Origin: Streptomyces spiramyceticus
Lineage (GTDB): Bacteria > Actinomycetota > Actinomycetes > Streptomycetales > Streptomycetaceae
Reading direction: 5' to 3'
Length of the DNA stretch: 64,000 nucleotides
Assembly: GCF_028807635.1 (NCBI RefSeq)
Contig: NZ_JARBAX010000001.1
Location: 3,116,501-3,180,500 of the forward strand
Part shown: in pieces, positions 15,611 to 24,536 of the stretch
Numbering within the stretch: position 1 is the stretch's first letter
Layout of the letters: each line of letters begins with the position of its first letter
Notes under the pieces: generated by a model
The model's database searches: none
The model's input: the letters and a program-made list of their open reading frames with translations, nothing else
Told to the model about the DNA's origin: nothing
Made by a program: the position numbers and the translations under genes

Positions 15611-16855
15611 GTGAGCGACATCGACATTTCCAGGCGGCGGCTGCTCGGCACCGCGGGCGCGGCCGGCGCCGCGGGGCTCGGGCTGGGCGCGACGGGCGGG
15701 GCCGCTGTGTACGCGGCGACCTCGGACTCCGGCGGCCGTGCGGACGCGAAGGCGCTGACGTCTGTCGGCTCGACGTCCGCCCCCTTCCACGGCGAGCACC
15801 AGGCCGGTATCACCACACCCCTCCAGTCCCGGGGGCATCTCGTCGCGTTCGACCTGGCGGCGGGCGCGGGGCGCAAGGAGGCCGCGGCGCTGCTGCGGCG
15901 CTGGTCGGAGGCGGCGCGCACGCTGATGGCGGGCGAGCCGTTCGGGGACGGCGACACCGGGGTGGCGCTGGATGCGGGGCCGTCCTCGCTGACCGTCACC
16001 TTCGGCTTCGGCAGGACCTTCTTCGACCGTACGGGCCTGGCCGCCCGGCGGCCCTCGGCCCTCGACCCGTTGCCCGACTTCTCCTCCGACCACCTGGACC
16101 CGCGGCGGAGCAACGGCGACCTCTGGGTACAGATCGGCGCCGACGACTCGCTGGTCGCCTTTCACGCGCTGCGCGCCATCCAGAAGGAGGCGGGCGACGC
16201 GGCCAAGGTGCGCTGGCAGATGAACGGCTTCAACCGTTCGCCGGGCGCGACCGCGCAGCCGATGACCGCCCGCAATCTGATGGGGCAGATCGACGGCACG
16301 GGCAATCCGAAGCCGTCCGATGACGACTTCGACCGGCGGATCTTCGTGCCCGCGAGCGGCGATCCCGAGTGGATGGCGGGCGGCTCGTACGCCGTCGTAC
16401 GCCGGATCCGGATGCTCCTCGACGACTGGGAGAAGCTGGCGCGCGGCGAGCAGGAGAAGGTCATCGGGCGGAAGAAGTCCGACGGCGCTCCGCTTACGGG
16501 CGGCAGCGAGACGACCGAACTGGATCTGGACAAGACCGGCCCGGACGGCAAGCTGGTCGTCCCTTCCAACGCCCACGCCCGTATCTCCGCGCCCGAGCAG
16601 AACGGCGGCGCGGCGATGCTGCGGCGGCCGTTCTCGTACCACGACGGGATCTCCGCCGACGGGACGCCGGACGCCGGGCTTCTCTTCATCTGCTGGCAGG
16701 CGGACCCGCTGCGCGGCTTCGTACCGGTGCAGCGCAAGCTCGACAGGGGGGACGCATTGTCGCCCTTTGTCCGGCACGAGGCGAGCGGGCTTTTCGCGGT
16801 GCCGGGCGGGGCGCGGGACGGGGAGTACGTGGGGCAGCGGCTGCTGGAATCCTGA
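15611..16855 (+). CDS. dtpA: Tat-exported DyP-type haem peroxidase (DtpA-like)
   Basis: 414 residues from GTG 15611, 5 bases after the copCD stop. The N-terminus has a twin-arginine signal (SRRRLLGTAGAAG). The DyP signature GQIDGTGNP carries the distal aspartate; the proximal haem histidine is probably in SNAHARIS. In S. lividans a DyP of this locus works with Sco and ECuC in copper-dependent morphological development (recalled). The gene order YcnI-Sco-PCuAC-CopCD-DyP supports the same role here. No EfeU/EfeO iron-uptake partners are present, so an EfeB role is less likely. Confidence 0.9.
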   Translation: MSDIDISRRRLLGTAGAAGAAGLGLGATGGAAVYAATSDSGGRADAKALTSVGSTSAPFHGEHQAGITTPLQSRGHLVAFDLAAGAGRKEAAALLRRWSEAARTLMAGEPFGDGDTGVALDAGPSSLTVTFGFGRTFFDRTGLAARRPSALDPLPDFSSDHLDPRRSNGDLWVQIGADDSLVAFHALRAIQKEAGDAAKVRWQMNGFNRSPGATAQPMTARNLMGQIDGTGNPKPSDDDFDRRIFVPASGDPEWMAGGSYAVVRRIRMLLDDWEKLARGEQEKVIGRKKSDGAPLTGGSETTELDLDKTGPDGKLVVPSNAHARISAPEQNGGAAMLRRPFSYHDGISADGTPDAGLLFICWQADPLRGFVPVQRKLDRGDALSPFVRHEASGLFAVPGGARDGEYVGQRLLES

Positions 16856-16911
16856 GAGAGCGGTGCTGCTGTCCGTACGGGCTGTTTCGCAGCGCGCATT
16901 AAGGTGACCGT

Positions 16912-17847
16912 ATGTCGGCAACGCGCTATGCCTATCTCGGCCCCGAGGGCACCTTCACCGAGGTCGCCCTCCGTACGCTTCCGGAAGCCGCCACCCGGGA
17001 GCTCGTCCCGATGGTGTCCGTGCCGGCCGCGCTCGACGCGGTGCGCAGCGGGGAAGCGGCGGCGGCGCTCGTACCGATCGAGAACTCCGTCGAGGGCGGG
17101 ATCACCGCGACCCTCGACGAGCTGACGTCCGGCGAACCGCTGATGATCTACCGCGAGGTGCTGCTCTCCATCAGCTTCGCGCTGCTCGTGCGCCCCGGCA
17201 CGAAGCTCAGCGACATCAAGACGGTCACCGCGCACCCGGCCGCTCAGCCGCAGGTGCGCAACTGGATCGCGGCGAATCTGCCGGACGTGCTGTGGGAGTC
17301 GGCGGCGTCGAACGCGGACGGCGCGCGGCTGGTCCAGGAGGGCCGGTACGACGCGGCCTTCGCCGGTGAGTTCGCGGCGGCGAAGTACGGCCTCGAACCG
17401 CTCGTCACCGAGATCCACGACGCCGTGAACGCACAGACGCGCTTCGTGCTGGTGGGCCGCCCCGGCCGGCCGGCCGCGCCGACCGGTGCGGACAAGACGT
17501 CGGTGGTCATCTGGCTGGGCGACGACCACCCGGGTGCGCTGCTCGAACTGCTCCAGGAGTTCGCGGTGCGCGGGGTCAACCTGATGCTGATCCAGTCCCG
17601 GCCGACGGGAGCGGGGATCGGCAACTACTGCTTCGCCGTGGACGCCGAGGGCCACATCTCGGACCGGCGGGTGGGCGAGGCGCTGATGGGGCTCAAGCGG
17701 ATCTGCCCGAACGTGCGGTTCCTCGGGTCGTACCCGAGGGCCGGGGTGTCGGTCGAGGACGTGCGGGCGCTGCGGGCGGGGACGTCGGACGCGGAATTCG
17801 TGGCGGCGTCGGAGTGGCTGGCGCGCAGTCAGGACGGCCGGGCCTGA
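16912..17847 (+). CDS. pheA: Prephenate dehydratase
   Basis: 311 residues. It converts prephenate to phenylpyruvate in phenylalanine synthesis. The catalytic domain has the P-I-E-N-S-V-E-G segment and the essential T176-R177-F178 (NAQTRF). A regulatory ACT domain (about 187-280) includes HPGALLELLQEFAVRGVNL and the allosteric motif, here QSRPT instead of the usual ESRPT. It is monofunctional, as is normal in actinobacteria (no chorismate mutase part). A 598-bp spacer with DnaA boxes follows it. Confidence 0.95.
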   Translation: MSATRYAYLGPEGTFTEVALRTLPEAATRELVPMVSVPAALDAVRSGEAAAALVPIENSVEGGITATLDELTSGEPLMIYREVLLSISFALLVRPGTKLSDIKTVTAHPAAQPQVRNWIAANLPDVLWESAASNADGARLVQEGRYDAAFAGEFAAAKYGLEPLVTEIHDAVNAQTRFVLVGRPGRPAAPTGADKTSVVIWLGDDHPGALLELLQEFAVRGVNLMLIQSRPTGAGIGNYCFAVDAEGHISDRRVGEALMGLKRICPNVRFLGSYPRAGVSVEDVRALRAGTSDAEFVAASEWLARSQDGRA

Positions 17848-18445
17848 TCGGCCCGTACTAACTGCGGGGCGTGGCCGCACGAGCCCTGCTCGCGCTAGTC
17901 CTACCTGCAGATTTGCGTTACCCACAGAAGTTATCCACAGGACTGCTTCTCGACCTGGGGACAAGTCGACAACGTATCCCGACATGGTCGACAAATCTCC
18001 TCAGAGAGCGCCCTTCCGTCCACAGGTCGTCAGGTCGGGCGACGTCACCTCAATTCCATTGATCAACTCTTTAGAGCGAGTAATTCCCACCCGAATGAGC
18101 GTGTGAACTGGGTTTGACCGGGGAATCTTCCGCCCCGCATGCACCATTCGGAACGATCTCTTCCGGCATCCACAGATCTTTCGCACAGCCTGTGGATAAC
18201 CTTCCGAGGTAGTGCATTCCTGTGGACAACCGGTCCGCCAACTCCCGTTCGCCGCAAGGAAGAAGCGTCAACGCGACCGACTGAAAGTGCCCTGTTTCGG
18301 GGAATAGTGCCTGTTTTATTGACGTGCACCGGCGGGCGCGTGCGGCGATACCCGTGAGCATTCCCAATATGGGCAATTCGGGCAAATTGCCACGCAATGC
18401 AATATCAAGTCGATCGCCGCAAGCGGTCGCGGGTAGCCTGGTGGG
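17848..18445. promoter_or_regulatory. DnaA-box cluster in the pheA-serS spacer
   Basis: A 598-bp non-coding stretch, less GC-rich than its flanks. It contains TTATCCACA (17931-17939), TGTGGATAA (18191-18199) and TGTGGACAA (18221-18229), all perfect boxes. One-mismatch copies are TTACCCACA (17918-17926) and TGGGGACAA (17956-17964), and four weaker matches lie near 17964, 17986, 18016 and 18166. Five good boxes in 312 bp, in both orientations, is far above chance. The serS promoter should lie within the last 200 bases, but I see no clear -10/-35. Confidence 0.8.
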
Positions 18446-19723
18446 GTGATTGACCTTCGCCTGCTCCGTGAGGACCCCGACCGTGTTCGCGCCTCCCAGC
18501 GCGCCCGTGGAGAGGACGTCGCGCTCGTCGACGCCCTCCTCTCCGCCGACGAGCGGCGCAGGTCGTCCAGCGTCCGCTTCGACGAACTCCGCTCCGAGCA
18601 GAAGTCGCTCGGCAAACTCATCCCCAAGGCCACCGGCGACGAGAAGGCCGAGCTGCTGAAGAAGGCCGCCGAGCTCTCCGCCGCCGTCAAGGCGGCCGAC
18701 GCCGAGCAGGACGAGGCGGCCGAGGAGTCCAAGCGGCTGCTGCTCCAGCTCGGCAACATCGTGCACGCCGACGTACCGGTCGGCGGCGAAGAAGACTTCG
18801 TCGTCCTGGAGACGCACGGCACGATCCGCGACTTCGGCGCCGAGGGCTTCGAGCCCAAGGACCACCTGGAGCTCGGCGAGGCGCTCGGCGCCATCGACGT
18901 CGAGCGCGGCGCCAAGGTGTCCGGCTCGCGCTTCTACTACCTGACGGGTGTCGGCGCGCTGCTCGAACTGGCGCTGGTGAACGCGGCGATCGCACAGGCG
19001 ACCGAGGCCGGCTTCATCCCGATGCTCACGCCCGCGCTGGTCCGCCCGCGCGCCATGGAGGGCACGGGCTTCCTCGGCCAGGCCGCCGAGAACGTGTACC
19101 ACCTGGAGAAGGACGACTACTACCTGGTCGGCACCTCCGAGGTCCCCCTCGCGGCGTACCACATGGACGAGATCATCGACGCGGACAAGCTGCCGCTGCG
19201 CTACGCCGGCTTCTCGCCCTGCTTCCGGCGCGAGGCCGGTACGTACGGCAAGGACACCCGGGGCATCTTCCGGGTGCACCAGTTCGACAAGGTCGAGATG
19301 TTCTCGTACGTCAACCCCGAGGACGCGGAGGCCGAGCACCAGCGGCTCCTGGAGTGGGAGAAGCAGTGGCTGACCGGCCTGGGACTGCCCTTCCAGGTGA
19401 TCGACGTGGCCACAGGTGACCTGGGCTCCTCCGCCTCGCGCAAGTTCGACTGCGAGGCGTGGATCCCGACGCAGGGCAAGTACCGCGAGCTGACGTCCGC
19501 GTCGAACTGCGACGGCTTCCAGGCCCGGAGGCTGTCGGTCCGTATGCGCGACGGCAAGAAGGTCCAGCCGCTGGCGACGCTGAACGGCACGCTGTGCGCC
19601 GTACCGCGCACGATTGTGGCGATCCTGGAGAACCACCAGTTGGCGGACGGTTCGGTGCGGGTGCCCGAGGTGCTCCGTCCGTACCTGGGCGGCCGTGAAG
19701 TGCTGGAGCCGATCACCAAGTGA
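18446..19723 (+). CDS. serS: Seryl-tRNA synthetase
   Basis: 425 residues from GTG 18446. It charges tRNA-Ser with serine. The N-terminal long antiparallel coiled coil that grips the tRNA variable arm spans about 25-105 ([25 protein letters not shown]). The class II core has motif 2 ([22 protein letters not shown]) and motif 3 ([19 protein letters not shown]). Length is standard. Its stop overlaps the start of the HAD gene (GTGA), so the two are cotranslated. Confidence 0.97.
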   Translation: MIDLRLLREDPDRVRASQRARGEDVALVDALLSADERRRSSSVRFDELRSEQKSLGKLIPKATGDEKAELLKKAAELSAAVKAADAEQDEAAEESKRLLLQLGNIVHADVPVGGEEDFVVLETHGTIRDFGAEGFEPKDHLELGEALGAIDVERGAKVSGSRFYYLTGVGALLELALVNAAIAQATEAGFIPMLTPALVRPRAMEGTGFLGQAAENVYHLEKDDYYLVGTSEVPLAAYHMDEIIDADKLPLRYAGFSPCFRREAGTYGKDTRGIFRVHQFDKVEMFSYVNPEDAEAEHQRLLEWEKQWLTGLGLPFQVIDVATGDLGSSASRKFDCEAWIPTQGKYRELTSASNCDGFQARRLSVRMRDGKKVQPLATLNGTLCAVPRTIVAILENHQLADGSVRVPEVLRPYLGGREVLEPITK

Positions 19724-20541
19724 GCCTTCGCTCCGCCGCCCCTTTCCCGTACAAGCTTGTCGCGACCGACCTCGACGGGACGCTGCTGCGCTCCGACGAG
19801 ACGGTCTCGGCCCGTACGCGCGACGCGCTCGCCGCCGCCACGGCGGCGGGCGCGGCCCACATCGTCGTCACCGGACGTGCTGTCCCGTGGACCCGGCACA
19901 TCCTGGACGACCTGGGCTACGAAGGCCTCGCGGTCTGCGGCCAGGGCGCGCAGGTCTACCACGCCGGTGAGCACCGGCTGCTGACCTCGGTGACGCTGGA
20001 CCGGCAGCTGGCCGGGCTCGCGCTCTCCAAGATCGAGGCGGAGGTGGGCCCGCTGGCGCTCGCCGCCAGCCGCGACGGCCTGGAGGGGGCGGTACTGGTC
20101 GGCCCCGGCTACCGGGTGCAGGAAGGCCCGCTTCCTTACGTACCGTTCAAGGACCCCGCCGATCTGTGGTCGGCGCCGCTGAACAAGGTCTACATCCAGC
20201 ACCCCGAGCTGAGCGACGACGCGCTCGCGCAGGTCGCGCGTCAGACGGTCGGCAGCCTGGTCGACGTGGTCATGGCGGGCCCGGGTGTGGTGGAGATGCT
20301 TCCGCTTGGCCTGAGCAAGGCGACGGGCCTGTCGCTGGCGGCGCGGCGGCTGGGGCTCAAGGCCTCGGACACGATCGCCTTCGGTGACATGCCGAACGAC
20401 ATCCCGATGTTCGGCTGGGCGGCGCACGGTGTGGCGATGGCCAACGCGCACGACGAGCTGAAGGCCGTGGCCCACGAGATCACGGCGTCGAACGAGAACG
20501 ACGGCATCGCGGTGGTGCTGGAGCAGCTGCTCCAGGGCTGA
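19720..20541 (+). CDS. HAD-family phosphatase, Cof type
   Basis: 273 residues from GTG 19720, overlapping the serS stop. HAD motif I is [11 protein letters not shown], motif II VVTGR, motif III a lysine in SKATGL, motif [13 protein letters not shown]. The large alpha/beta cap between II and III places it in the Cof (IIB) subfamily, which dephosphorylates sugar phosphates, FMN or similar metabolites. The exact substrate cannot be told. Coupling to serS is common in Streptomyces but does not explain its function. Confidence 0.92.
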   Translation: MSLRSAAPFPYKLVATDLDGTLLRSDETVSARTRDALAAATAAGAAHIVVTGRAVPWTRHILDDLGYEGLAVCGQGAQVYHAGEHRLLTSVTLDRQLAGLALSKIEAEVGPLALAASRDGLEGAVLVGPGYRVQEGPLPYVPFKDPADLWSAPLNKVYIQHPELSDDALAQVARQTVGSLVDVVMAGPGVVEMLPLGLSKATGLSLAARRLGLKASDTIAFGDMPNDIPMFGWAAHGVAMANAHDELKAVAHEITASNENDGIAVVLEQLLQG

Positions 20542-20583
20542 GGGCGCGCGCGACGGACCGGAACGTGTAGCAGGCTGGTCCTT

Positions 20584-20943
20584 GTGACCAAACCTGATGT
20601 CCGAGTGCGCAGGGTGTACGAGCAGCCGTCGGCCGAGGACGGCACCCGGGTGCTGGTCGACCGGCTCTGGCCGCGCGGTCTCAGCAAGGACGCGGCCCAC
20701 GTCGACGAATGGCCGAAGGCCCTGACGCCGTCCGACGAGCTGCGCCGCTGGTATCACGGCGCTTCCGGCGAGTTCGAGGAGTTCGGCCGCCGTTACGAGG
20801 CCGAGCTCGCCGCCCCGGATGCGGCAGAGGCCCTGGACGGTCTGCGTACGCTCGCCAAGGCGGGCCGGGTCACCCTGCTGACCGCCGCCAAGGACCCGGA
20901 CCGCAGCCATACCGCAGTACTGCTGCGGTTGCTGCTGACCTGA
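20584..20943 (+). CDS. DUF488-family protein
   Basis: 119 residues. It starts at GTG 20584, 42 bases after the HAD gene. Typical DUF488 features are RRVYE near the N-terminus, the arginine-rich VLVDRLWPRGLSK, WPKALTPSDELRRWY and the final LLTAAKDPDRSHTAVL. The family is widespread, small and cytoplasmic, with unknown biochemical role. Probably in one transcription unit with serS and the HAD gene. Confidence 0.88.
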   Translation: MTKPDVRVRRVYEQPSAEDGTRVLVDRLWPRGLSKDAAHVDEWPKALTPSDELRRWYHGASGEFEEFGRRYEAELAAPDAAEALDGLRTLAKAGRVTLLTAAKDPDRSHTAVLLRLLLT

Positions 20944-20991
20944 GTGCGGCCCGAGGTCCTCAACGGCGGCCGGAATCAGCGGATCAGCGGA

Positions 20992-21708
20992 TCAGCGGCG
21001 CTTACGCCGCTGGCTGCGCTCCAGAGCGCTCAGCCGATGGGAGACGGCGTCCAGCTTTTGGTCCATGCGGTGCTCCATCCGCCGCATGTCGTCGGAGAGG
21101 TCGCAGAGGCGGTTGCTGATGGCGCCGACGACCTGGTTGGTGGTTTCGAGCCGCCGGTCGAGCCGGTCCAGCCGTACCGAGATCCCGTTGATGACGGGCC
21201 CCAGCTCCTGGAGCGCGTGCCCGACCGAGTCCAGGTGGGACTCGACCTTGGTGACGCGCCGGTCGAGCGAGGCGTAGCCCTCGCGCCAGCCGCTCTCCTC
21301 GGCATCGAGGAGGTACGTACGGACGCAGCGGGCGATGTCGCTGTCGCGAAGAAGCATCGCGATGTTCAGGACGGTCCGGCGGGTGTAGAGCGTGAGGTTC
21401 GTGGCCGCCTGTGGATAACTTGTCCCCAGGTTGTCGCTCCAGAGGGACAAGATGTCCCTCTGGAAGATGCGCAGGTCATCGCCTCGCAGTACTTGCAACC
21501 CGTTCTCGTTGAGTTCCTCCCGATGGCGCTGTACGACCTTCTTCAGGACCTCTGTGGATACTTCGAAATACCGAGCCACGTCTTCTGTGCGGACGTAAAT
21601 TCCGTCCGGGAGCATGACAAGCGCCTTGACCTTGTCGAGGACGTCGATACGGCCCAGGTGCTCGTCGCGCATCGTGCGCGATTCGAGCAGGGTGACTTCC
21701 GATGGCAT
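20992..21708 (-). CDS. Putative DNA-binding protein with C-terminal coiled coil
   Basis: 238 residues from ATG 21708. Residues about 40-64 (TEDVARYFEVSTEVLKKVVQ and on) look like a helix-turn-helix entered after a short beta segment (DGIYVR). A middle domain (75-150) includes RTVLNIAMLLRDSDIARCVR, a pattern I associate with phage antirepressor-type proteins. Residues 155-230 form a long heptad coiled coil (LDRLDRRLETTNQVV) ending in RSQRRKRR. I do not know its function. A perfect DnaA box and a one-mismatch box lie inside its own coding sequence. It is convergent with the DUF488 gene. Confidence 0.75.
   Translation of the reverse strand: MPSEVTLLESRTMRDEHLGRIDVLDKVKALVMLPDGIYVRTEDVARYFEVSTEVLKKVVQRHREELNENGLQVLRGDDLRIFQRDILSLWSDNLGTSYPQAATNLTLYTRRTVLNIAMLLRDSDIARCVRTYLLDAEESGWREGYASLDRRVTKVESHLDSVGHALQELGPVINGISVRLDRLDRRLETTNQVVGAISNRLCDLSDDMRRMEHRMDQKLDAVSHRLSALERSQRRKRR
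21410..21428. promoter_or_regulatory. Two adjacent DnaA boxes inside a gene
   Basis: TGTGGATAA (21410-21418, perfect, minus orientation) is followed after one base by TTGTCCCCA (21420-21428, one mismatch), forming a head-to-head pair. It lies within the coding sequence of the coiled-coil protein. Confidence 0.5.
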
Positions 21709-21927
21709 GAGGATGCCTTCCGTTCGTGAAAGCCGACGATGGACAGCCCTGTCCCCGGGCTTTCAGGGGCGGAGGACGCTCAAGGTGGCTACTCACTCTT
21801 GTGACCGGCCCGGATTCGTTCCGGCACCGGCAATCCCCAAATTCACGAACGCTCGACGTCACAGATCCCAGTTGCCTCCACGCAGGGTGAACAACGAGCC
21901 GATAAACGTACAGTTACGCGGAAATGC

Positions 21928-21958
21928 GTCAACCCCCGCCCACAGGGCAGGGGTTGAC
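21928..21958 (-). terminator. Terminator of the ABC transporter operon
   Basis: Arms 21928-21941 (GTCAACCCCCGCCC) and 21945-21958 pair over 14 bp with a 3-base loop. The single imperfect position is a G-U pair on the minus strand. It begins 24 bases after the stop of the last ABC gene. Confidence 0.8.
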
Positions 21959-21981
21959 GGACGGACGAAGACGTTCCGCTT

Positions 21982-22701
21982 TTACTCCTCGCCCGCGAGC
22001 GTCAGCGTCCGCAGCTTCTGGCCCGCGTACCAAGTCGCCGCCGCCGTGACCGCCGCCAGCAGGACCGCCGCCGTAGGCAGTGCGACGTCCGAGGTGATCG
22101 TGCCGTTCGCGCCGATCCGTTCCGCCAGGGACAGCGCCCACTGCTGGACGCTGAGCGTGCGCGCGCCGGGCACGAGGCTGCCGAACAGGGTCTCCCACAC
22201 CAGCGCGTAGACCAGCCCGAAGACCACCGCGTGCCGGGTGACCGTACCGAGCAGCAGGAAGATCGCGCTGTACGCGATCGAGGCGACCAGCGCCGCGACC
22301 GTGTAGGCGATCGCGATCTGTCCGCCGTTGCCGTTGAGGATCATGCCGGTGATGAAGGTGGGGATCGCGGAGAAGGCCATCGTCACGGCGATCGCGACGA
22401 TGAGCTTGGTGAAGATGATCGTGGACCGCTTCACCGGCTTGGAGAGCAGATAGACGATCGAGCCGTCGTCGATCTCCGGGCCGATCGCCCCCGTGCCCGC
22501 GATCACACCGATCAGCGGGATCATCGTGGCGAGCGCGAAGCCGCCGAGCACATCGGCGGCCACTTGGTCGTCCGCGCCCGTGAGGACCCGTACCGCTACC
22601 GCGATGACCAGCAGCAGGGCCGGCAGGATGAAGAGGACGGCTGCCCGGCGGCGGCCGAGGAGGGCCCGGTAGGTGAGCCGGGCGACTGTGGGTTCGTACA
22701 T
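21982..22701 (-). CDS. ABC-2 type transporter permease
   Basis: 239 residues, about six transmembrane helices (first at about 20-40, RAAVLFILPALLLVIAVAVR). It has the cytoplasmic segment IGPEIDDGSIVYLLSKPVKRS typical of ABC-2 permeases of the natural-product/bacteriocin-immunity class. Last gene of a four-gene minus-strand operon, 18 bases after its ATPase. The exported substrate is unknown. Confidence 0.88.
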   Translation of the reverse strand: MYEPTVARLTYRALLGRRRAAVLFILPALLLVIAVAVRVLTGADDQVAADVLGGFALATMIPLIGVIAGTGAIGPEIDDGSIVYLLSKPVKRSTIIFTKLIVAIAVTMAFSAIPTFITGMILNGNGGQIAIAYTVAALVASIAYSAIFLLLGTVTRHAVVFGLVYALVWETLFGSLVPGARTLSVQQWALSLAERIGANGTITSDVALPTAAVLLAAVTAAATWYAGQKLRTLTLAGEE

Positions 22702-22719
22702 GATCGCTGCAAGCTCCTT

Positions 22720-23631
22720 TCAGGCCGCTACGAGGTAGGAGAAGACCGACTCGAGGGACTCGTCGGACGGCGAGACCGTGAGGAGCCGGATGCCGTGCGC
22801 ACGCGCGACCTGCGGGAGCAGCTCGGTGAAGCGGCCGAAGTCGACGGCCTGGATGCGCAGTGCCCCTTCCTTGAGGTCCACTTCGATGCCCGCCGTCGAC
22901 GGGTCCGCGATCAGCGCGGCGGCGAGCGCACGGTCGTCGCTGGACCGTACGAGATAGCGGTGCGGGCGGTCCGTCATCAGGCGGCGGATCTTGCGGAAGT
23001 CGCCGGAGGCCGCATGACGTCCGGCCACAATCACCTCGATGTGCGAGGCGAGCTGTTCGACCTCCTCCAGGATGTGGGAGGAGAACAGGACCGTGCGGCC
23101 CTCCGCACCCATCCGTCGCAGCAGGTCCATGAGCTGCATGCGCTGGCGCGGGTCCATGCCGTTGAAGGGCTCGTCGAGGAGCAGCACGGACGGGTCGTGG
23201 ACCAGGGCGGACGCCATCTTCACGCGCTGGCGCATGCCCTTGCTGTACGTCGCGATCTTGCGGTCCTGTGCGTACTCCATCTCGACGGTGGAGAGCGCCT
23301 TGTCCGCCGCGCCGGTGTCCAGTCCGTGCAATTCGGCGTTGGCGACGACGAATTCGCGGCCGGTGAGGAAGTCGTACATCGCTTCCCGCTCGGGCACGAT
23401 CCCGATGTGCTTGTACACGGCTTCGTTGCGCCAGATCGGCTTCCCGTCGAGGGTGACGGTGCCGGTGGAGGGGGCGAGGAAGCCGCCCATCATGTTGATC
23501 AGGGTGGACTTGCCGGCGCCGTTGGGGCCGAGCAGTCCGGTCACGCCGGGGCCGACCCGCATCGTGATGTCGTTGACCGCCACCACATTGCCGAACCAGC
23601 GCGAGGTGTGGTCGATGTCGATGGTCGTCAC
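22720..23631 (-). CDS. ABC transporter ATP-binding protein (second pair)
   Basis: 303 residues from GTG 23631, which overlaps the stop of the preceding permease (GTGA); the frame stays open far upstream but the coupled start is the sensible one. Walker A GPNGAGKST, Q-loop IVPEREAMYDF, signature YSKGMRQR, Walker B VLLLDEPFNGMD, H-loop FSSHILEE. A C-terminal extension (about 215-303) matches the accessory domain of ABC-2 exporters. Works with the permeases on either side. Confidence 0.93.
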   Translation of the reverse strand: MTTIDIDHTSRWFGNVVAVNDITMRVGPGVTGLLGPNGAGKSTLINMMGGFLAPSTGTVTLDGKPIWRNEAVYKHIGIVPEREAMYDFLTGREFVVANAELHGLDTGAADKALSTVEMEYAQDRKIATYSKGMRQRVKMASALVHDPSVLLLDEPFNGMDPRQRMQLMDLLRRMGAEGRTVLFSSHILEEVEQLASHIEVIVAGRHAASGDFRKIRRLMTDRPHRYLVRSSDDRALAAALIADPSTAGIEVDLKEGALRIQAVDFGRFTELLPQVARAHGIRLLTVSPSDESLESVFSYLVAA

Positions 23632-24536
23632 AGCCCGACCTTTCGGTAACGGCGCATCAGCACGGCGTACGAGCCGAAGCTGAGCGCGAGGAGGACGAGC
23701 AGGTAGACCATGCCGCTGCCGGCCGAGGGGCCTTCCCCTCCGGGGAAGGCAGAGGTGGCGCCGAGGAAGGCCGTCTGTACGCCGTCGATGAGGGTGACGG
23801 GCGAGAAGAGGCCGAGCCATTCCACCGCGCTGTTCGCGCCCTGCTCCCAGGCGATGGCCTGGACGGTGGACACGGCTCCGTACGAGATGGTCAGTACGGC
23901 GATGACGGCGGCGACGCCGAAGCCGCGGCGCGGGGTCAGTGCGGCCATCACGAGGCCGAGACCGGCGAAGAGGACGGAGAGCAGTGCCACGGAGACCAGT
24001 CCCTGTGCGAACCCCTTCGTCTGGTCCGCGAAGTCGAATTCGGCGAGCAGGGCGCCTGCGTACAGGATCACCAGGGGGGTCGCCGTGAGGACGAAGAGGG
24101 CCGAGGCCATCGCCGCGTATTTGGCGAGGACGTAGTCGCTGCGCTCGATGGGGCGTGAGAAATACAGTGGGACGGTTTTGAAGCGCAGGTCGCGCGAGAC
24201 GGACTGCGGGGCCTGGGAGGCGAGGTAGAGGGCGATGACGGCCTGCAGGTAGATCGCGTACCGCGTGTACGTGACCGGCAGGTCCTTCATTTCCACGGGG
24301 GCGGCGACCGCCACCGCGACAATGATCGCCGCGACCAGGCACATCACCGCGAAGAGAATCATCGGCAGCACCTTGGACTTGGCGCTGCGGCCCAGTCCGT
24401 ACGCCCCGCGCAGTGACTGCGAGAAGAGCGAGCGGCGGGCGTACGCACGGCCGAGGCGGGGGCCGTCGTACGACCGGTAGCCGATGTTGTGGATACGGGT
24501 CGGGTCGGTGCCCGGTGTGGTGATTTCAGATGCCAT
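23628..24536 (-). CDS. ABC-2 type transporter permease (first pair)
   Basis: 302 residues. A cytoplasmic head containing IHNIGYRSYDGPRLGR precedes about six helices (first at about 57-80). The segment SRDLRFKTVPLYFSRPIERSDY is the conserved cytoplasmic loop. It overlaps the upstream ATPase gene by 11 bases and the downstream ATPase by 4, so all four proteins are translationally linked. Likely pairs with the ATPase at 24526-25575. Confidence 0.9.
   Translation of the reverse strand: MASEITTPGTDPTRIHNIGYRSYDGPRLGRAYARRSLFSQSLRGAYGLGRSAKSKVLPMILFAVMCLVAAIIVAVAVAAPVEMKDLPVTYTRYAIYLQAVIALYLASQAPQSVSRDLRFKTVPLYFSRPIERSDYVLAKYAAMASALFVLTATPLVILYAGALLAEFDFADQTKGFAQGLVSVALLSVLFAGLGLVMAALTPRRGFGVAAVIAVLTISYGAVSTVQAIAWEQGANSAVEWLGLFSPVTLIDGVQTAFLGATSAFPGGEGPSAGSGMVYLLVLLALSFGSYAVLMRRYRKVGL

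Noticed and set aside
17964..18174. Four further DnaA-like boxes with two mismatches
   Set aside because: Too weak to list as separate sites; mentioned only as part of the cluster.
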